Shown here piece by piece: positions 9,309 to 18,437 of a stretch of DNA of 64,000 nucleotides. This stretch comes from Alphaproteobacteria bacterium (GTDB lineage: Bacteria; Pseudomonadota; Alphaproteobacteria; Micropepsales; Micropepsaceae): the NCBI GenBank assembly GCA_021325375.1, contig JAJPHG010000037.1:1-64000 (forward strand). The letters are read 5' to 3'. The translations under genes were made by a program, and so were the position numbers. Positions within the stretch are counted from its first letter, which is position 1; every line of letters starts with the position of its first letter. The notes under the pieces are model-generated. The model was not told the origin of the DNA. It made no database searches and saw only the letters and a program-made list of their open reading frames with translations.

Positions 9309-10027
9309 GAAAGCGTTTCCAGCATCTTGCGCGCCGCGTCCTGCTCGGCCTCGCGCTTGGAGCGGCCCTCGCCCGTCACCGGCTCGCCGCCTTTCACCGA
9401 GACTTCGACGCGGAAGAGCGGCGCGTGGTCGGGGCCCTCGCGGCCGATATGGCGGTATTGCGGACCGGTGCCGCGCGCCTGCGCCCATTCCTGCAGCATC
9501 GTCTTGGGATCGCGCATGTCGTGGCTGAGCGAGGCGAACGCCTCGGCCCAGTATTTCTCGACGAAGGCGCGCGCGGGTTCGAGCCCGCCGTCGAGATAGA
9601 GCGCCGCGATCACCGCCTCGCAGGCGCAGGCCAGGATCGCGGGCTTGCCGCGTCCGCCGCTGCCGAGCTCCGACTTCGCCAGGATCAGATGCTCGCCCAA
9701 CCCCGCGGCCTCCGCCGCCTTGGCGCACGCTTCCTGCCGCGCGAGCGAGTTGAATTTGAGCGCCAGCGCGCCTTCCGAGTCCTCGGGATACAGCGCGTGC
9801 AGCTTCTGCGCCGCGATCAGGCCGAGCACGCGGTCGCCCAGGAACTCAAGCCGCTCGTTGGAGCGCACGGTATCGGCGCTCGCATGGGTGAGCGCGCGCT
9901 TGAGCAATTCCGCGTCTTTAAAGACGTGACCGAGCTTTGCTTCCAAGTCAGTCGATGGGGGTGAACATCCGGCTGAAGCGGATTGCTCCCGGCCATGTCC
10001 AGGGTTCGTACCAGACTGCGCTGTCAT
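9305..10027 (-). CDS. rnc: Ribonuclease III
   Basis: The protein (240 residues from this start) has the RNase III signature ERLEFLGDRVLGL, the second acidic cluster ACACEAVIAALYLDGG, and a C-terminal double-stranded RNA-binding domain ending in KREAEQDAARKML. It cleaves dsRNA in rRNA precursors and antisense pairs. The start is uncertain: the ATG at 10027 lies inside lepB (80-bp overlap), while a TTG just after the lepB stop (about 9943) would give a protein beginning EAKLGHVFKD. Homologues usually have 5-15 residues before KLGH. Confidence 0.9.
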   Translation of the reverse strand: MTAQSGTNPGHGREQSASAGCSPPSTDLEAKLGHVFKDAELLKRALTHASADTVRSNERLEFLGDRVLGLIAAQKLHALYPEDSEGALALKFNSLARQEACAKAAEAAGLGEHLILAKSELGSGGRGKPAILACACEAVIAALYLDGGLEPARAFVEKYWAEAFASLSHDMRDPKTMLQEWAQARGTGPQYRHIGREGPDHAPLFRVEVSVKGGEPVTGEGRSKREAEQDAARKMLETLS

Positions 10028-10874
10028 CGATCGAAAAGAATTTGAATTCCGCCTTGCCGACGAGGTCCTCGGCCGGAACGTAGCCCACATCCAGGCGGCT
10101 GTCGTCGGAATTGTCGCGGTTGTCGCCCATCATGAAATAGTGCCCGGGCGGGACGTGGAAGACCTCGGTGTTGTCCTCGGAGCTGTCCGGGATGCGGTCG
10201 AGCACGTAGTAGCTCACCCCGTTGGGCAGCGTCTCCTTGAAGCGCGGGATCGCGTGGGTGATGCCGAACGGATCGGTTTCCATGTACGGCGCGGCGGCCT
10301 CCTTCGGGACGAGCTTGCCGTTCAGATAGAGCTTGCCGCCCAGCATCTGGACCGTGTCGCCGGGAAGGCCGATCACGCGCTTGATGAAGTCCTCCATGTA
10401 CTCCTTGGAGTTCTCGTTCGGCATCTTGAAGACGACGACGTCGCCGCGCTTGGGATCGGAGCCGAACAGGCGGCCGTGCAGCGCGCCGCCGACCGGCCAG
10501 GCGCGGAACGGGAACGAGTTGCGGCTGTAGCCGTAGGCGAACTTCTCCACGAACAGATAGTCGCCGACGAGCAGCGTGCTCTGCATGGATTCGGACGGGA
10601 TGTTGAACGGCTGGAAGAAGAACGTGCGGATCACCAGCGCGATGAGCAGCGCATAGAAGATCGTCTTGACCGTCTCGAGCCAGGACTCGCCTTCCGGCTT
10701 CTTGGGCGCCGCTTCTTGCGCATCGTCCTCGGCTTCGTTTTCCGCGACCGCCTGGGCGACGGGGCTCTGCGGATCGTCGAGCGGCTCGGGCCCCTCGGCA
10801 TCGGGCTTGGCCGTGCGCAGGGTCTCGTCGTCCGCGGAAGCGGTCAATTCGGGGTTTTCGGGTTCGTTTTCCAT
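9948..10874 (-). CDS. lepB: Signal peptidase I
   Basis: The 308-residue protein has an unusually long, acidic, disordered N-terminal tail (about 65 residues rich in Glu, Asp, Ala and Pro). One membrane helix (TIFYALLIALVIRTFFF) follows, then the catalytic serine in PSESMQSTL and the lysine in FIKRVIGLPGD. It removes signal peptides from exported proteins in the inner membrane. MENEPENPEL at 10874 is preferred over the upstream ATG at 10913, whose extra residues do not resemble the family. The acidic tail is cytoplasmic by topology and of unknown use. Confidence 0.94.
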   Translation of the reverse strand: MENEPENPELTASADDETLRTAKPDAEGPEPLDDPQSPVAQAVAENEAEDDAQEAAPKKPEGESWLETVKTIFYALLIALVIRTFFFQPFNIPSESMQSTLLVGDYLFVEKFAYGYSRNSFPFRAWPVGGALHGRLFGSDPKRGDVVVFKMPNENSKEYMEDFIKRVIGLPGDTVQMLGGKLYLNGKLVPKEAAAPYMETDPFGITHAIPRFKETLPNGVSYYVLDRIPDSSEDNTEVFHVPPGHYFMMGDNRDNSDDSRLDVGYVPAEDLVGKAEFKFFSIDDSAVWYEPWTWPGAIRFSRMFTPID

Positions 10875-10928
10875 GCGGAGCGGGACCAAACAGGACTGGC
10901 GCGTAGGCGTCAAGGCGAGGTGCCTGGA

Positions 10929-11345
10929 TTACTTAAGCGTCACGGCGCCCCGTTCAACCGCCTGGATGATGACGATCGCTTGAGCGAGCGGGAAATCGTC
11001 GGTGATCGTAAGCTCGATCAAGGCCGTATGCCCCGCAGGCGTGATGGCTTCCAGCCGCGCCAGCGCCCCGCCGGTCAGCCGCATCGTGGGCTTGCCTCCC
11101 GGCAGGTTCACCACCCCCATGTCGCGCCAGAAGACGCCGCGGTTGAGGCCCGTGCCCAGCGCCTTGGCGCAGGCCTCCTTGGCCGCGAAGCGCTTGGCAT
11201 AGGAGGCCGCGCGCTGAGCGCGCTTGTCGGATTTCGCGCGCTCGACATCGGTGAAGATGCGCTCGATGAAGCGGTCGCCGAAGCGCTCGATCGATTTCTC
11301 GATGCGGCGGATGTCGATGAGGTCGTTGCCGAGGCCGATGATCAC
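10929..11345 (-). CDS. acpS: Holo-[acyl-carrier-protein] synthase
   Basis: The 138-residue AcpS-type phosphopantetheinyl transferase has the magnesium-binding motif GLGNDLIDI and the [15 protein letters not shown] signature. It transfers 4'-phosphopantetheine from CoA to apo-ACP for fatty acid synthesis. It starts within the last four bases of pdxJ and lies 54 bp upstream of lepB, the conserved pdxJ-acpS-lepB order. Confidence 0.95.
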   Translation of the reverse strand: MIIGLGNDLIDIRRIEKSIERFGDRFIERIFTDVERAKSDKRAQRAASYAKRFAAKEACAKALGTGLNRGVFWRDMGVVNLPGGKPTMRLTGGALARLEAITPAGHTALIELTITDDFPLAQAIVIIQAVERGAVTLK

Positions 11346-12082
11346 TGGCGGGCCTCGTCCATGAGTTCGCGCATGCGCCGGATGGCAGCTTCCAAGCCGA
11401 CGAAGATCGCTTCGCCGACGAGGAAGTGTCCGATGTTGAGCTCGCGGATCTCGGGGATGGCCGCGATGGGTTTCACGTTGTCATAAGTCAGGCCGTGTCC
11501 CGCGTGAACCTCGAGCCCCAGCCAGGCGGCGGCGGCGGCGGATTTGCGCGCGGCATCGAGATGCCCGGCGACCGCCCGTTCGTCGCCCGCGATGACGGCC
11601 TCGCAATAGGCGCCGGTGCAGAGCTCGACGACCGGCGCGCCAAGCGACTGCGACGCCTCGATCTGGCGCGCATCGGGATCGACGAACATCGAGACGCGGA
11701 TGCCGGCGTCGGACAGCCTGCGCACGAAGGGCTTGAGATGATTGTGCTGGCCCGCGGCGTCGATGCCGCCCTCGGTCGTGCGCTCCTCGCGCTTCTCCGG
11801 CACGAGGCACACCGCGTGCGGCTTGTGACGCAGCGCGATCGCGAGCATCTCCTCGGTCGCCGCCATCTCCAGATTGAGCGGAACCTTGAGCTCGCGCGCG
11901 AGCTTGTCGATATCGTCGTCGGAGATATGGCGGCGGTCCTCGCGCAGATGCGCCGTGATGCCGTCCGCGCCCGCCTTCGCCGCCAGCATCCCCGCCCGCA
12001 GCGGATCGGGATACGGCGCCCCGCGGGCGTTGCGGATCGTCGCCACATGATCGATGTTTACGCCGAGGCGGAGAGAGGTCAC
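11342..12082 (-). CDS. pdxJ: Pyridoxine 5'-phosphate synthase
   Basis: The 246-residue TIM-barrel protein begins [19 protein letters not shown], the family signature, with conserved [10 protein letters not shown] and [11 protein letters not shown]. It condenses 1-deoxyxylulose 5-phosphate with 3-amino-2-oxopropyl phosphate to make pyridoxine 5'-phosphate. It is coupled to acpS by an ATGA overlap. Confidence 0.96.
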   Translation of the reverse strand: MTSLRLGVNIDHVATIRNARGAPYPDPLRAGMLAAKAGADGITAHLREDRRHISDDDIDKLARELKVPLNLEMAATEEMLAIALRHKPHAVCLVPEKREERTTEGGIDAAGQHNHLKPFVRRLSDAGIRVSMFVDPDARQIEASQSLGAPVVELCTGAYCEAVIAGDERAVAGHLDAARKSAAAAAWLGLEVHAGHGLTYDNVKPIAAIPEIRELNIGHFLVGEAIFVGLEAAIRRMRELMDEARQ

Positions 12083-12095
12083 GGCGAGAGCAGCC

Positions 12096-12389
12096 TCATG
12101 TGCAATGCTTGAGAATGTAGTCGCAGGTGAAGCCCAGCGTGAAATACGCCATCCACCGCGTCACCAGGCAGATCAGCACCGCCACGACATACACGTACCA
12201 GGGATTGGCGCGCCGCCAGATGCCGAGCGCGAAGCCTATGCCCGCGCTGATCGCGATGGTGATGATCCAATCGACGTTGCCCTCGATATCCACCGTCGGC
12301 AGGAATCGATTGCGCAGCTCGAAATAGACGAGACAAGCCGCGATGCATATCGCCAGATACAGAACGAGAAGACCAATCCTTTTCATCAT
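12096..12389 (-). CDS. Small inner-membrane protein, unknown function
   Basis: This 97-residue protein has about three hydrophobic segments: [37 protein letters not shown] and [19 protein letters not shown]. It starts at an ATG overlapping the pyrE stop (ATGA), and pdxJ follows 13 bases after it, so it belongs to the pyrE-pdxJ transcript. In many alphaproteobacteria this position holds a DUF2062 membrane protein; this one is shorter and I cannot assign it to that family. Three cysteines lie near the ends. Confidence 0.75.
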   Translation of the reverse strand: MMKRIGLLVLYLAICIAACLVYFELRNRFLPTVDIEGNVDWIITIAISAGIGFALGIWRRANPWYVYVVAVLICLVTRWMAYFTLGFTCDYILKHCT

Positions 12390-12970
12390 GTGAGCCCCCT
12401 GCTTCCTGGTTTGACTGCTGGAATGTTCCTCAAATGCGCCGGAAGCTTGTCGGCCTCCCAGGCCGGCACTTTCATCGTCGCCAGCGCGACCAGCTTCACG
12501 CCGACCTTCGCCTTGCCGCCGGAGCGGTCGATCAGGCAGGCGGCCGCAACCGGCTTGCCGCCCGCGGCGCGGATCGCCTCCAGGCATTCGCGCGACGACA
12601 CGCCGGTCGAGATGATATCCTCGACCATGAGCACCGGCTGGTTCTTTTCCAGGTGGAAGTTGCGGCGCAGCTGGAACTTGCCGTCGACGCGCTCGACATA
12701 CATCGCGGGCAGACCGAGCTGGCGGCCCATCTCGTAGCCCGGCACGATGCCGCCGACCGCGGGCGAGACGATCGCCGTGAACTTGGCCTTCACCTCTTCG
12801 CGCACCTTGGCCGCAAGCGCCTTGCACAGCTTGGCGGTGCGCTTGGCGTCCTGGAACACCAGCGCCTTCTGCAGGAAGGTGTCGGAGTGCAGTCCGCTCG
12901 ACAGGATGAAATGTCCTTCGAGCAGCGCGCCCGATTTCTTGAATTCTTTCAATACCTGTTCGAGCGTCAT
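12386..12970 (-). CDS. pyrE: Orotate phosphoribosyltransferase
   Basis: The 194-residue type I phosphoribosyltransferase has the PRPP loop VLMVEDIISTGVSS and the substrate region VSPAVGGIVPGYEMG. It joins orotate to PRPP in de novo UMP synthesis, downstream of the pyrB/pyrC step found at 37760-40032. It follows rsh, with a small secreted-protein gene in between, the usual rsh-pyrE neighbourhood. Confidence 0.95.
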   Translation of the reverse strand: MTLEQVLKEFKKSGALLEGHFILSSGLHSDTFLQKALVFQDAKRTAKLCKALAAKVREEVKAKFTAIVSPAVGGIVPGYEMGRQLGLPAMYVERVDGKFQLRRNFHLEKNQPVLMVEDIISTGVSSRECLEAIRAAGGKPVAAACLIDRSGGKAKVGVKLVALATMKVPAWEADKLPAHLRNIPAVKPGSRGLT

Positions 12971-12991
12971 TTCCAGTCTCTCTCAAGAACT

Positions 12992-13402
12992 TCAGCAAAC
13001 CGTGTCTTCTATATACCAACCGTCGAGCCTCAGGCGGGCTGCCATCTTCGCGGCGTTGTCGTCAACACCTGGGTCGTAGCTGAATGTGATCTGCAAACTG
13101 TCGTGGCCGCGATCCTCGTAGCAGACATTCATGACCGGGGGGCCCTCAGGCATGCTGATGGTCTCCGGGACAAGACGCAGGAAGGCCAAGGAAAAGCCCC
13201 CGCCGCAATATCGCAAATCACCTTTGGCCTCTCCGCCATCCGCCGTGCAACGGCGATGTCGCGGCCCATGCCAGCCGGCGCGGGCCACGGCCGCACGCGC
13301 GGCCTTCAGCGTCATGCCCTGGCGCAGCACGGGCACCTGCGCGCACAGGCCGCCTCCGCATGACAAAGCGAGTACCAGCAGCGTGAGGGCATGCAGCTTC
13401 AC
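12992..13402 (-). CDS. Small secreted protein, unknown
   Basis: The 136-residue frame begins MKLHALTLLVLALSCGG, a good signal peptide. The mature part has about six cysteines, enough for disulfides in the periplasm. It is squeezed between rsh (7 bp) and pyrE (21 bp) on the same strand, so it is probably co-transcribed. No family is recognised, although the size and motif GMTLKAARAAVARAGW resemble small PASTA-like or BamE-like lipobox-free secreted proteins. Presence in the otherwise conserved rsh-pyrE gap suggests a lineage-specific insertion. Confidence 0.7.
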   Translation of the reverse strand: MKLHALTLLVLALSCGGGLCAQVPVLRQGMTLKAARAAVARAGWHGPRHRRCTADGGEAKGDLRYCGGGFSLAFLRLVPETISMPEGPPVMNVCYEDRGHDSLQITFSYDPGVDDNAAKMAARLRLDGWYIEDTVC

Positions 13403-13409
13403 GGCGCCG

Positions 13410-15668
13410 TCACCCGTGTTCCTTGTCGCGAACGCGGTCGACCGATTCGACCGACGCGTTCACGCGTAGCGCACCGATGATGTTCTGCAAATGCGCCACA
13501 TCGCGCACCTCGATGTCGATCATGAACTCGAAATAGAGCGGATTGCGGCCGGTGACCTTGAGATTGAAGATGTTGCCGCCGTTCGAGCCGATCACCGTCG
13601 CCGCCGCCGCAAGCGCCCCGGGCACGTTCTTGGTGCGCACCAGGATGCGCGCCACGCTCGGGCCGCCCTCGGCCGCATGCGTGCTCCAGGAGACGTCGAG
13701 CCATTCGTCCATGTCGGTCTCGGCGCGCTCGAGCTCCTCGCAGTCCACGGTGTGGATGATGATACCCTCGCCCGGCACGCGCAGGCCCACGATGCGGTCG
13801 CCCGGCAGCGGGTGGCAGCACTGGCCGAGATGGTAGGAGATGCCCTCCTTCGAGCCGCGCAGCGAGATCGGCATGCGCTTGACGCCCGGCTCGACGAAGG
13901 CGGCCTGCTTGCGGCGCTCCGGATCGCGCTTGAGCTCCGGGAAGACGGCCTCGAGCACCTCGTGCCCGCGCAAGGATCCGCGCCCGGTCTCGGCGAAGAC
14001 GTCTTCGGCTTTCGACAGGCGCAATTTCTTCGCCACGCCCTCGATCGCCTTTTCGGTCAGTTCGAAGCCTTCATCAGCGAAGACCTTGGCCAGGATCTTG
14101 CGGCCGAAGGCGATGTGCTCGTCGCGCGCGGCATGACGCAGGAAGCGACGGATCTCGGCGCGCGCCCTGCCCGTCACAACGAGCTGTTCCCACAAGGGCG
14201 ACGGCGTCTGTTCCTTGGTGCGGATGATCTCGACCTGGTCGCCGTTGCTGAGCGGGGTGTGCAGCGGCACCTGCTTGCCGTTGATCACCGCGCCGACGCA
14301 GTGATTGCCCAGATCGGTATGCACCATATAGGCGAAGTCGATGGGGGTTGCGCCGCGCGGCAGCGAGATCAAATCGCCCTTCGGCGTGAAGCAGAAGACC
14401 TGGTCCTGGTACATGTTGAGGCGCGAATGCTCGAGGAACTCTTCGGCGCTCTCGCCGCGCTCGAGGATCTCGACCATGTCGCGCAGCCATTCCAGCGCGC
14501 TCGCCTCGCCGCCGTCCGTCGCGTCGACGTGCTCGCGATAGCGCCAGTGGGCGGCGACGCCGCGCTCGGCGACGTCGTGCATCTCCTGGGTGCGGATCTG
14601 CACCTCGACGCGCTGGCGTTCCGGACCGATGAGCGTGGTGTGGATCGAGCGGTAGCCGTTGGCCTTGGGCGTGGAGATGAAGTCCTTGAAGCGCTCGGGG
14701 ATCATGCGCCAGTTGGTGTGCAGCACGCCGAGCGCGCGATAGCAGTCCTCGGTCGTCGCCACGATGACGCGGAAGCCCAGGATGTCCGAGAGCTGCTCGA
14801 AATTGAGCTGCTTGTCCTTGAGCTTGCGCCAGATCGAGTACGGCCGCTTGGCGCGGCCGCTGACGCGCGCCTCCAGCCCGTGCTCCTTCAGCTTGGCTTT
14901 GAGCTGCTCGGCGATGCGCGCGATGCGGTCGACGCGCACGTCCTCGAGCTGGGCGATGCGCGCGACGATGGAATTGCGCGCCTCGGGCTGGAGCTCGGCG
15001 AAGGCCAAGTCCTCGAGCTCCTCGCGCATGTTCTGCATGCCGATGCGGCCGGCGAGCGCGGCATAGATGTCGAGCGTCTCCTGCGCGATGCGGCGGCGCT
15101 TGGCCGGATCCTTGAAGAACCCGATCGTGCGCATGTTGTGCAGCCGGTCGGCGAGCTTGACCAGCAGCACGCGGATGTCGTTCGACATCGCCAGCATCAG
15201 CTTGCGGAAGTTCTCCGCCTGCTTGGTGCGCTCGCTGAACAGCTCGAGCTGGGAGAGCTTGGTGACGCCGTCGACGAGGCCGGCGATCTCCTCGCCGAAA
15301 TTGGTCCGGATGTCGTCGAGGGTGACGAGCGTGTCCTCGACCGTATCGTGGAGCAAGGCGGTCGCGATCGTCGCCACGTCCAGCTTCAGATCGGTGAGGA
15401 TCGCGGCCACCTCGAGGGGGTGGGTGAAATAGGGATCGCCCGAGGCGCGGAACTGCTTGCCGTGCGCCTGCATGGCGTAGACATAGGCCTTGTCGAGCAG
15501 CGCCTCGTCGGCGTCGGGATCATAGGCTTTCACCCGCGCGACCAGATCGGTCTGGCGCATTAAGGCGCGCTTGGGCTTGTCGGGCGCGTGCTCGACCGCG
15601 GGGGCGACAGGGTGAATCCCACCCTCTGCCCCGGCTTGGGTTTTGCCGGGCCGCGACGAAGCGCTCAT
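13410..15668 (-). CDS. rsh: Bifunctional (p)ppGpp synthetase/hydrolase, Rsh
   Basis: The 752-residue protein has the HD hydrolase domain with intact LLHDTVEDT, the synthetase domain with RFKD and GYRSIHTTL, a TGS domain (VFCFTPKGDLISLPRGATPI) and a C-terminal ACT domain. RFKD rather than EFDD and the intact HD motif indicate a bifunctional SpoT/Rel type, the usual single long Rsh of alphaproteobacteria. The start at 15668 is one option; MRQTDLVARVKAYDP at 15560 matches homologue N-termini better. TATATATTG just before 15668 could be a -10 region, in which case the mRNA would be nearly leaderless. Confidence 0.95.
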   Translation of the reverse strand: MSASSRPGKTQAGAEGGIHPVAPAVEHAPDKPKRALMRQTDLVARVKAYDPDADEALLDKAYVYAMQAHGKQFRASGDPYFTHPLEVAAILTDLKLDVATIATALLHDTVEDTLVTLDDIRTNFGEEIAGLVDGVTKLSQLELFSERTKQAENFRKLMLAMSNDIRVLLVKLADRLHNMRTIGFFKDPAKRRRIAQETLDIYAALAGRIGMQNMREELEDLAFAELQPEARNSIVARIAQLEDVRVDRIARIAEQLKAKLKEHGLEARVSGRAKRPYSIWRKLKDKQLNFEQLSDILGFRVIVATTEDCYRALGVLHTNWRMIPERFKDFISTPKANGYRSIHTTLIGPERQRVEVQIRTQEMHDVAERGVAAHWRYREHVDATDGGEASALEWLRDMVEILERGESAEEFLEHSRLNMYQDQVFCFTPKGDLISLPRGATPIDFAYMVHTDLGNHCVGAVINGKQVPLHTPLSNGDQVEIIRTKEQTPSPLWEQLVVTGRARAEIRRFLRHAARDEHIAFGRKILAKVFADEGFELTEKAIEGVAKKLRLSKAEDVFAETGRGSLRGHEVLEAVFPELKRDPERRKQAAFVEPGVKRMPISLRGSKEGISYHLGQCCHPLPGDRIVGLRVPGEGIIIHTVDCEELERAETDMDEWLDVSWSTHAAEGGPSVARILVRTKNVPGALAAAATVIGSNGGNIFNLKVTGRNPLYFEFMIDIEVRDVAHLQNIIGALRVNASVESVDRVRDKEHG

Positions 15669-15811
15669 GGTTGCGGACAATATATAGCAATTTTGCGGGT
15701 TTGGCGCGATTCGCTTAGAGCGGAGTCGAGATTTTCGCTCTCCCTGATTGCGCCCGGAACGTGATGTTGACACTGCCGGCCAGGCCCGCGAGGCAGGCCC
15801 GCCGGACAGGC

Positions 15812-15847
15812 AAAACGAAAAAAGGCGGCACCGAAGCGCCGCCTTTC
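15812..15847 (-). terminator. Rho-independent terminator of rpoZ
   Basis: On the minus strand AAAGGCGGC and GCCGCCTTT flank a C-TTCG-G tetraloop with one G-T pair, giving an 11-pair stem, followed by TTTTTTCGTTTT. It lies 22 bp after the rpoZ stop and separates rpoZ from rsh, so rsh needs its own promoter. Confidence 0.88.
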
Positions 15848-15868
15848 CACATTTTCCGGTCGTCGGAC

Positions 15869-16252
15869 CTATTCCTCGTAATCGGCTTCCGGCTCGGGCT
15901 GGGGCTCGGCGCGGCGCTGGGCCTCGGAGGTGAGCGCACGCAGCAGCTCTTCCTCGGTGACCTGGCGATGCGCCGGATCCTCGCGGTCGTCGGATGTCTC
16001 GCGAACCTCTTCCGGCTCGTCGACCTCGGCATGCTTCTGCAGCGAGCGGATGTAGTCTTCCTTCAAATCCTCGGGCTTGAGCGCCTTGCCGGCGATCTCG
16101 CGCAGCGCCACGACCGGGTTCTTGTCGCGGTCGCGGTCGACGAGCGTATCGGCGCCGCCGGAGAGCTGGCGCGCCCGGTAGCCGGACAGAAGCACCAGAT
16201 CGAAGCGGTTCGGAATCTTGTCGACGCAATCCTCAACGGTCACGCGGGCCAT
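15869..16252 (-). CDS. rpoZ: RNA polymerase omega subunit
   Basis: The 127-residue protein begins [20 protein letters not shown], with the conserved [20 protein letters not shown] and [11 protein letters not shown]. It aids assembly of RNA polymerase by clamping beta prime and forms part of a ppGpp site in proteobacteria, apt next to rsh. The C-terminal 45 residues are acidic and probably disordered, longer than in E. coli but common in alphaproteobacteria. Confidence 0.96.
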   Translation of the reverse strand: MARVTVEDCVDKIPNRFDLVLLSGYRARQLSGGADTLVDRDRDKNPVVALREIAGKALKPEDLKEDYIRSLQKHAEVDEPEEVRETSDDREDPAHRQVTEEELLRALTSEAQRRAEPQPEPEADYEE

Positions 16253-16330
16253 GGAAAGTCCTTGTGGTTCAGGTGGTTAGGGGCGCACGCCGGCGAATTC
16301 CGGCGCATGGGCGCGAATAAGGCCGCGGAT

Positions 16331-16358
16331 AGTATACAAGGCCTTGTGGCGAAACAAG
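16331..16358 (-). promoter_or_regulatory. Candidate rpoZ promoter
   Basis: On the minus strand CTTGTT (16353-16358) and TATACT (16331-16336) are separated by 16 bases, about 80 bp upstream of the rpoZ ATG. The -10 box matches the consensus closely; the -35 match is partial. Inferred from motifs only. Confidence 0.45.
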
Positions 16359-16407
16359 GGTTCCTCAAGAGGACGGCGGCAGCGGCGTCTGCGAGGCGCG
16401 GCGCGCC

Positions 16408-16614
16408 TCAACCGCTGCCTTGACGTCTCGCGCTCCATAACGACAAAAGCCCGGAAATCGAACCGACCTCCACCAAGTTCGAGATCGTCTTCGTCGGCTG
16501 CCCCGATTCCTCAATAGTGCGGGAAATCTGCGCGGTCCAACCGTTGCCGTTCGGCCGTACCACAGTCGTAGCATAGGAATTCCCGTTGATTTTGTCATTC
16601 GCTTCCTCAGACAT
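16408..16614 (-). CDS. 68-residue protein, unknown, partner of the GAF-like gene
   Basis: The frame begins MSEEANDKINGNSYATTV. AAAGGAGG lies seven bases before the ATG at 16614, one of the best ribosome-binding sites in the window, so I take it as a real gene although I recognise no family. It is hydrophilic in the first two thirds, with a short hydrophobic stretch (VGSISGLLSLW) near the end. It follows the 331-residue membrane protein by 81 bp on the same strand and has similarly relaxed codon use, suggesting a two-gene unit acquired together. Confidence 0.6.
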   Translation of the reverse strand: MSEEANDKINGNSYATTVVRPNGNGWTAQISRTIEESGQPTKTISNLVEVGSISGLLSLWSARRQGSG

Positions 16615-16695
16615 GGGAACCTCCTTTTGTCGTTTCCCCACGACATATATTAACAGAAAAAGCCCAAAAAAGTTCTTGATTTTTTTTCTTCGCCC

Positions 16696-17691
16696 CTATG
16701 CCTCAATTGCCGTCATGGTGCCGATTTTTGTGACATTCTCGTCCAATATCCGCCGCACATCCATCATGGTAAACAAGGCGTCAGCGATAGCTGCGCCCAA
16801 TTCCGAAGAGTAATACTCGTCGAATACGTTCTTGGAACGGCAGTCGACTGTCAAAAAACCCATGATCACCGGCCGCTTCTCTGGGGGCAGCTGCTGCATA
16901 TCCTCGTCGTTGAGAATTGGCCACTCCGTCCCGGGCGGGATATATCTGATCGGCCATACGATCAAAGATTTGTAGGGCAAACGCCAGTTTCTCACCATCG
17001 AGAACGCGAAAATCGACTTAATGCTTGGTTCTCCGACATGGCGAAACGAGGAGTTCTCGTACTTGTGCACGCGCCACAGTTTGAGCAGATTTCCGCAGTG
17101 AAAGTAGCGGACATAGCCGTTTTTCCCGTAAAACAAACTTGAGAAATCGGTGTTTTCCCCGATCTTATGAACTTCGCTTGGGGCCTCGCGTGTCTGAGAA
17201 CTGCTGATGCGGTCTCTGACAACGGTTTTGACGATATCTTTGTCCACGATCTCCTTGATGCAGCACCTGCATCTCTTGCCGGTCAACAGCGAAAAGCAGT
17301 GAGCCGTAGCATCCACGATTTCCTGCATGATCTCATGCAAGTCGTCCTTCGTGAACTTCCTGGACGCCTGATGATCCCGGATGATGTGGTTGATGTAATG
17401 GAGATAGAGAACCGCCTGCGCGTAGCGATGAAGCTTCCGACGAGAAATCACATAGATATAACCGACCAACAAGCAGCAGAATAAGGACAACTCTGCGATG
17501 ACGATGAGGGACCTTTGATCCGCCTTTATGTCATCCACCTTGAAGAAAGTGATGACGATGGCGAGGATACCTGCCACTGCGCCGGCAAATACGATAATGC
17601 GCTCGGCGGTTATGGGCTGGTATCGCGGAAGCTGCTCCCGATGTTCAGGATGGCGAGGCATGAAGCATTGGCGGTCGACTCCCCCGTTCAA
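16696..17691 (-). CDS. Two-helix membrane protein with GAF-like C-terminal domain
   Basis: The 331-residue protein has two membrane helices, about residues 31-50 (IIVFAGAVAGILAIVITFF) and 61-83 (SLIVIAELSLFCCLLVGYIY). A basic juxtamembrane stretch follows, then a cytoplasmic region with a cysteine cluster (TGKRCRCCIKE). The end is GAF-like: SLIVWPIRYI, then VIMGFLTVDCRSKNVFDE and AAIADALFTMM. It would fit a membrane-tethered sensor, but ligand and output are unknown. The start is a TTG at 17691 or the ATG at 17661; neither has a strong ribosome-binding site. Base composition is visibly less GC-rich than its neighbours, with many AAA/ATA/TTG codons, suggesting transfer. Confidence 0.65.
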   Translation of the reverse strand: MNGGVDRQCFMPRHPEHREQLPRYQPITAERIIVFAGAVAGILAIVITFFKVDDIKADQRSLIVIAELSLFCCLLVGYIYVISRRKLHRYAQAVLYLHYINHIIRDHQASRKFTKDDLHEIMQEIVDATAHCFSLLTGKRCRCCIKEIVDKDIVKTVVRDRISSSQTREAPSEVHKIGENTDFSSLFYGKNGYVRYFHCGNLLKLWRVHKYENSSFRHVGEPSIKSIFAFSMVRNWRLPYKSLIVWPIRYIPPGTEWPILNDEDMQQLPPEKRPVIMGFLTVDCRSKNVFDEYYSSELGAAIADALFTMMDVRRILDENVTKIGTMTAIEA

Positions 17692-17751
17692 CTTTCACAA
17701 CATCTTAAGGTATATTTCAAGAACAAACGCATCCATCAGTACAAAAAGCGC

Positions 17752-18306
17752 TCAACCTGACGTGTCGCCAGGCATGGGTTGTTTGCTGCTCGCCCGATGC
17801 GCCAGGACCAGCGGCCGCGTCCGGCGCCAGACCTCCCAGGCGGTGGCGACCACCACGCCGGCAGCAAAGAACAGCATCGCGTCGGTATAGAGTATCCATT
17901 GCGGGTCCATCGGCTGGCCGACGCCCGGCTGCGGGTTGCCCATCCAGGTCCGCAAGCCGAAGCGCGCCAGGAACACCGCCAGGAACACGATCGTCCCGAT
18001 CGGGGATGCCTTGCTCATCACGTCGCCGGTCTCGGGATCGATCGAGAACTCCTGGTGCTTGCCGCGCAGATAGCCGACGCCCGCACCGATAAGGCCCGCG
18101 CCGGCGAAGATCGGGACGGCGAACGGGTTGCCGAGCGGGCTCGGCAGAAACGCGAACATCGCCACCATTGCGACCAGCACGTAGACGGGCCCGATCCACA
18201 GCCGCCCGGGCCTGATCTTGCGCGCTTGCGAGGCGCGCAGCAGCCGGAAGCCGATCAAAGCCACGACCAACAGGATGGGGAGGTACTGGAGAAAATCCTT
18301 GGGCAT
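17752..18306 (-). CDS. DUF1453 / CcdC-like membrane protein
   Basis: The 184-residue protein has four or five membrane segments (for example PILLVVALIGFRLL, VYVLVAMVAMFAFLP and IGTIVFLAVFLARFGLR) and the soluble turn IDPETGDVMSKASPIG. That layout is that of the CcdC/DUF1453 family, whose molecular role is not known. It is divergent from sciP with 194 bp between the starts. Assignment rests on overall pattern, so moderate confidence. Confidence 0.65.
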   Translation of the reverse strand: MPKDFLQYLPILLVVALIGFRLLRASQARKIRPGRLWIGPVYVLVAMVAMFAFLPSPLGNPFAVPIFAGAGLIGAGVGYLRGKHQEFSIDPETGDVMSKASPIGTIVFLAVFLARFGLRTWMGNPQPGVGQPMDPQWILYTDAMLFFAAGVVVATAWEVWRRTRPLVLAHRASSKQPMPGDTSG

Positions 18307-18437
18307 CGGCGGCTCCTGGGGGCACCCACCTGTTTAGCGAAAATTTTCGGGACATTCGAACGGTTTCGCAAACCACGCACTAGGCAAATCGCGGGATGAC
18401 AGATCGGACCAAGGAAACGATTTGCGGGCCTTCGAGT

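Noticed and set aside
9309..9728. N-terminal extension of Era
   Set aside because: The extension lies wholly over rnc in another frame. Era proteins begin a few residues before the GxPNxGKS loop, as the ATG at 9308 gives.
10140..11486. Long plus-strand frame opposite lepB and acpS
   Set aside because: It mirrors real genes on the other strand and is rich in Arg, Asp and Val, a composition caused by GC-rich third positions. Many similar frames (for example 13491-15563 and 5642-7582) were dismissed for the same reason.
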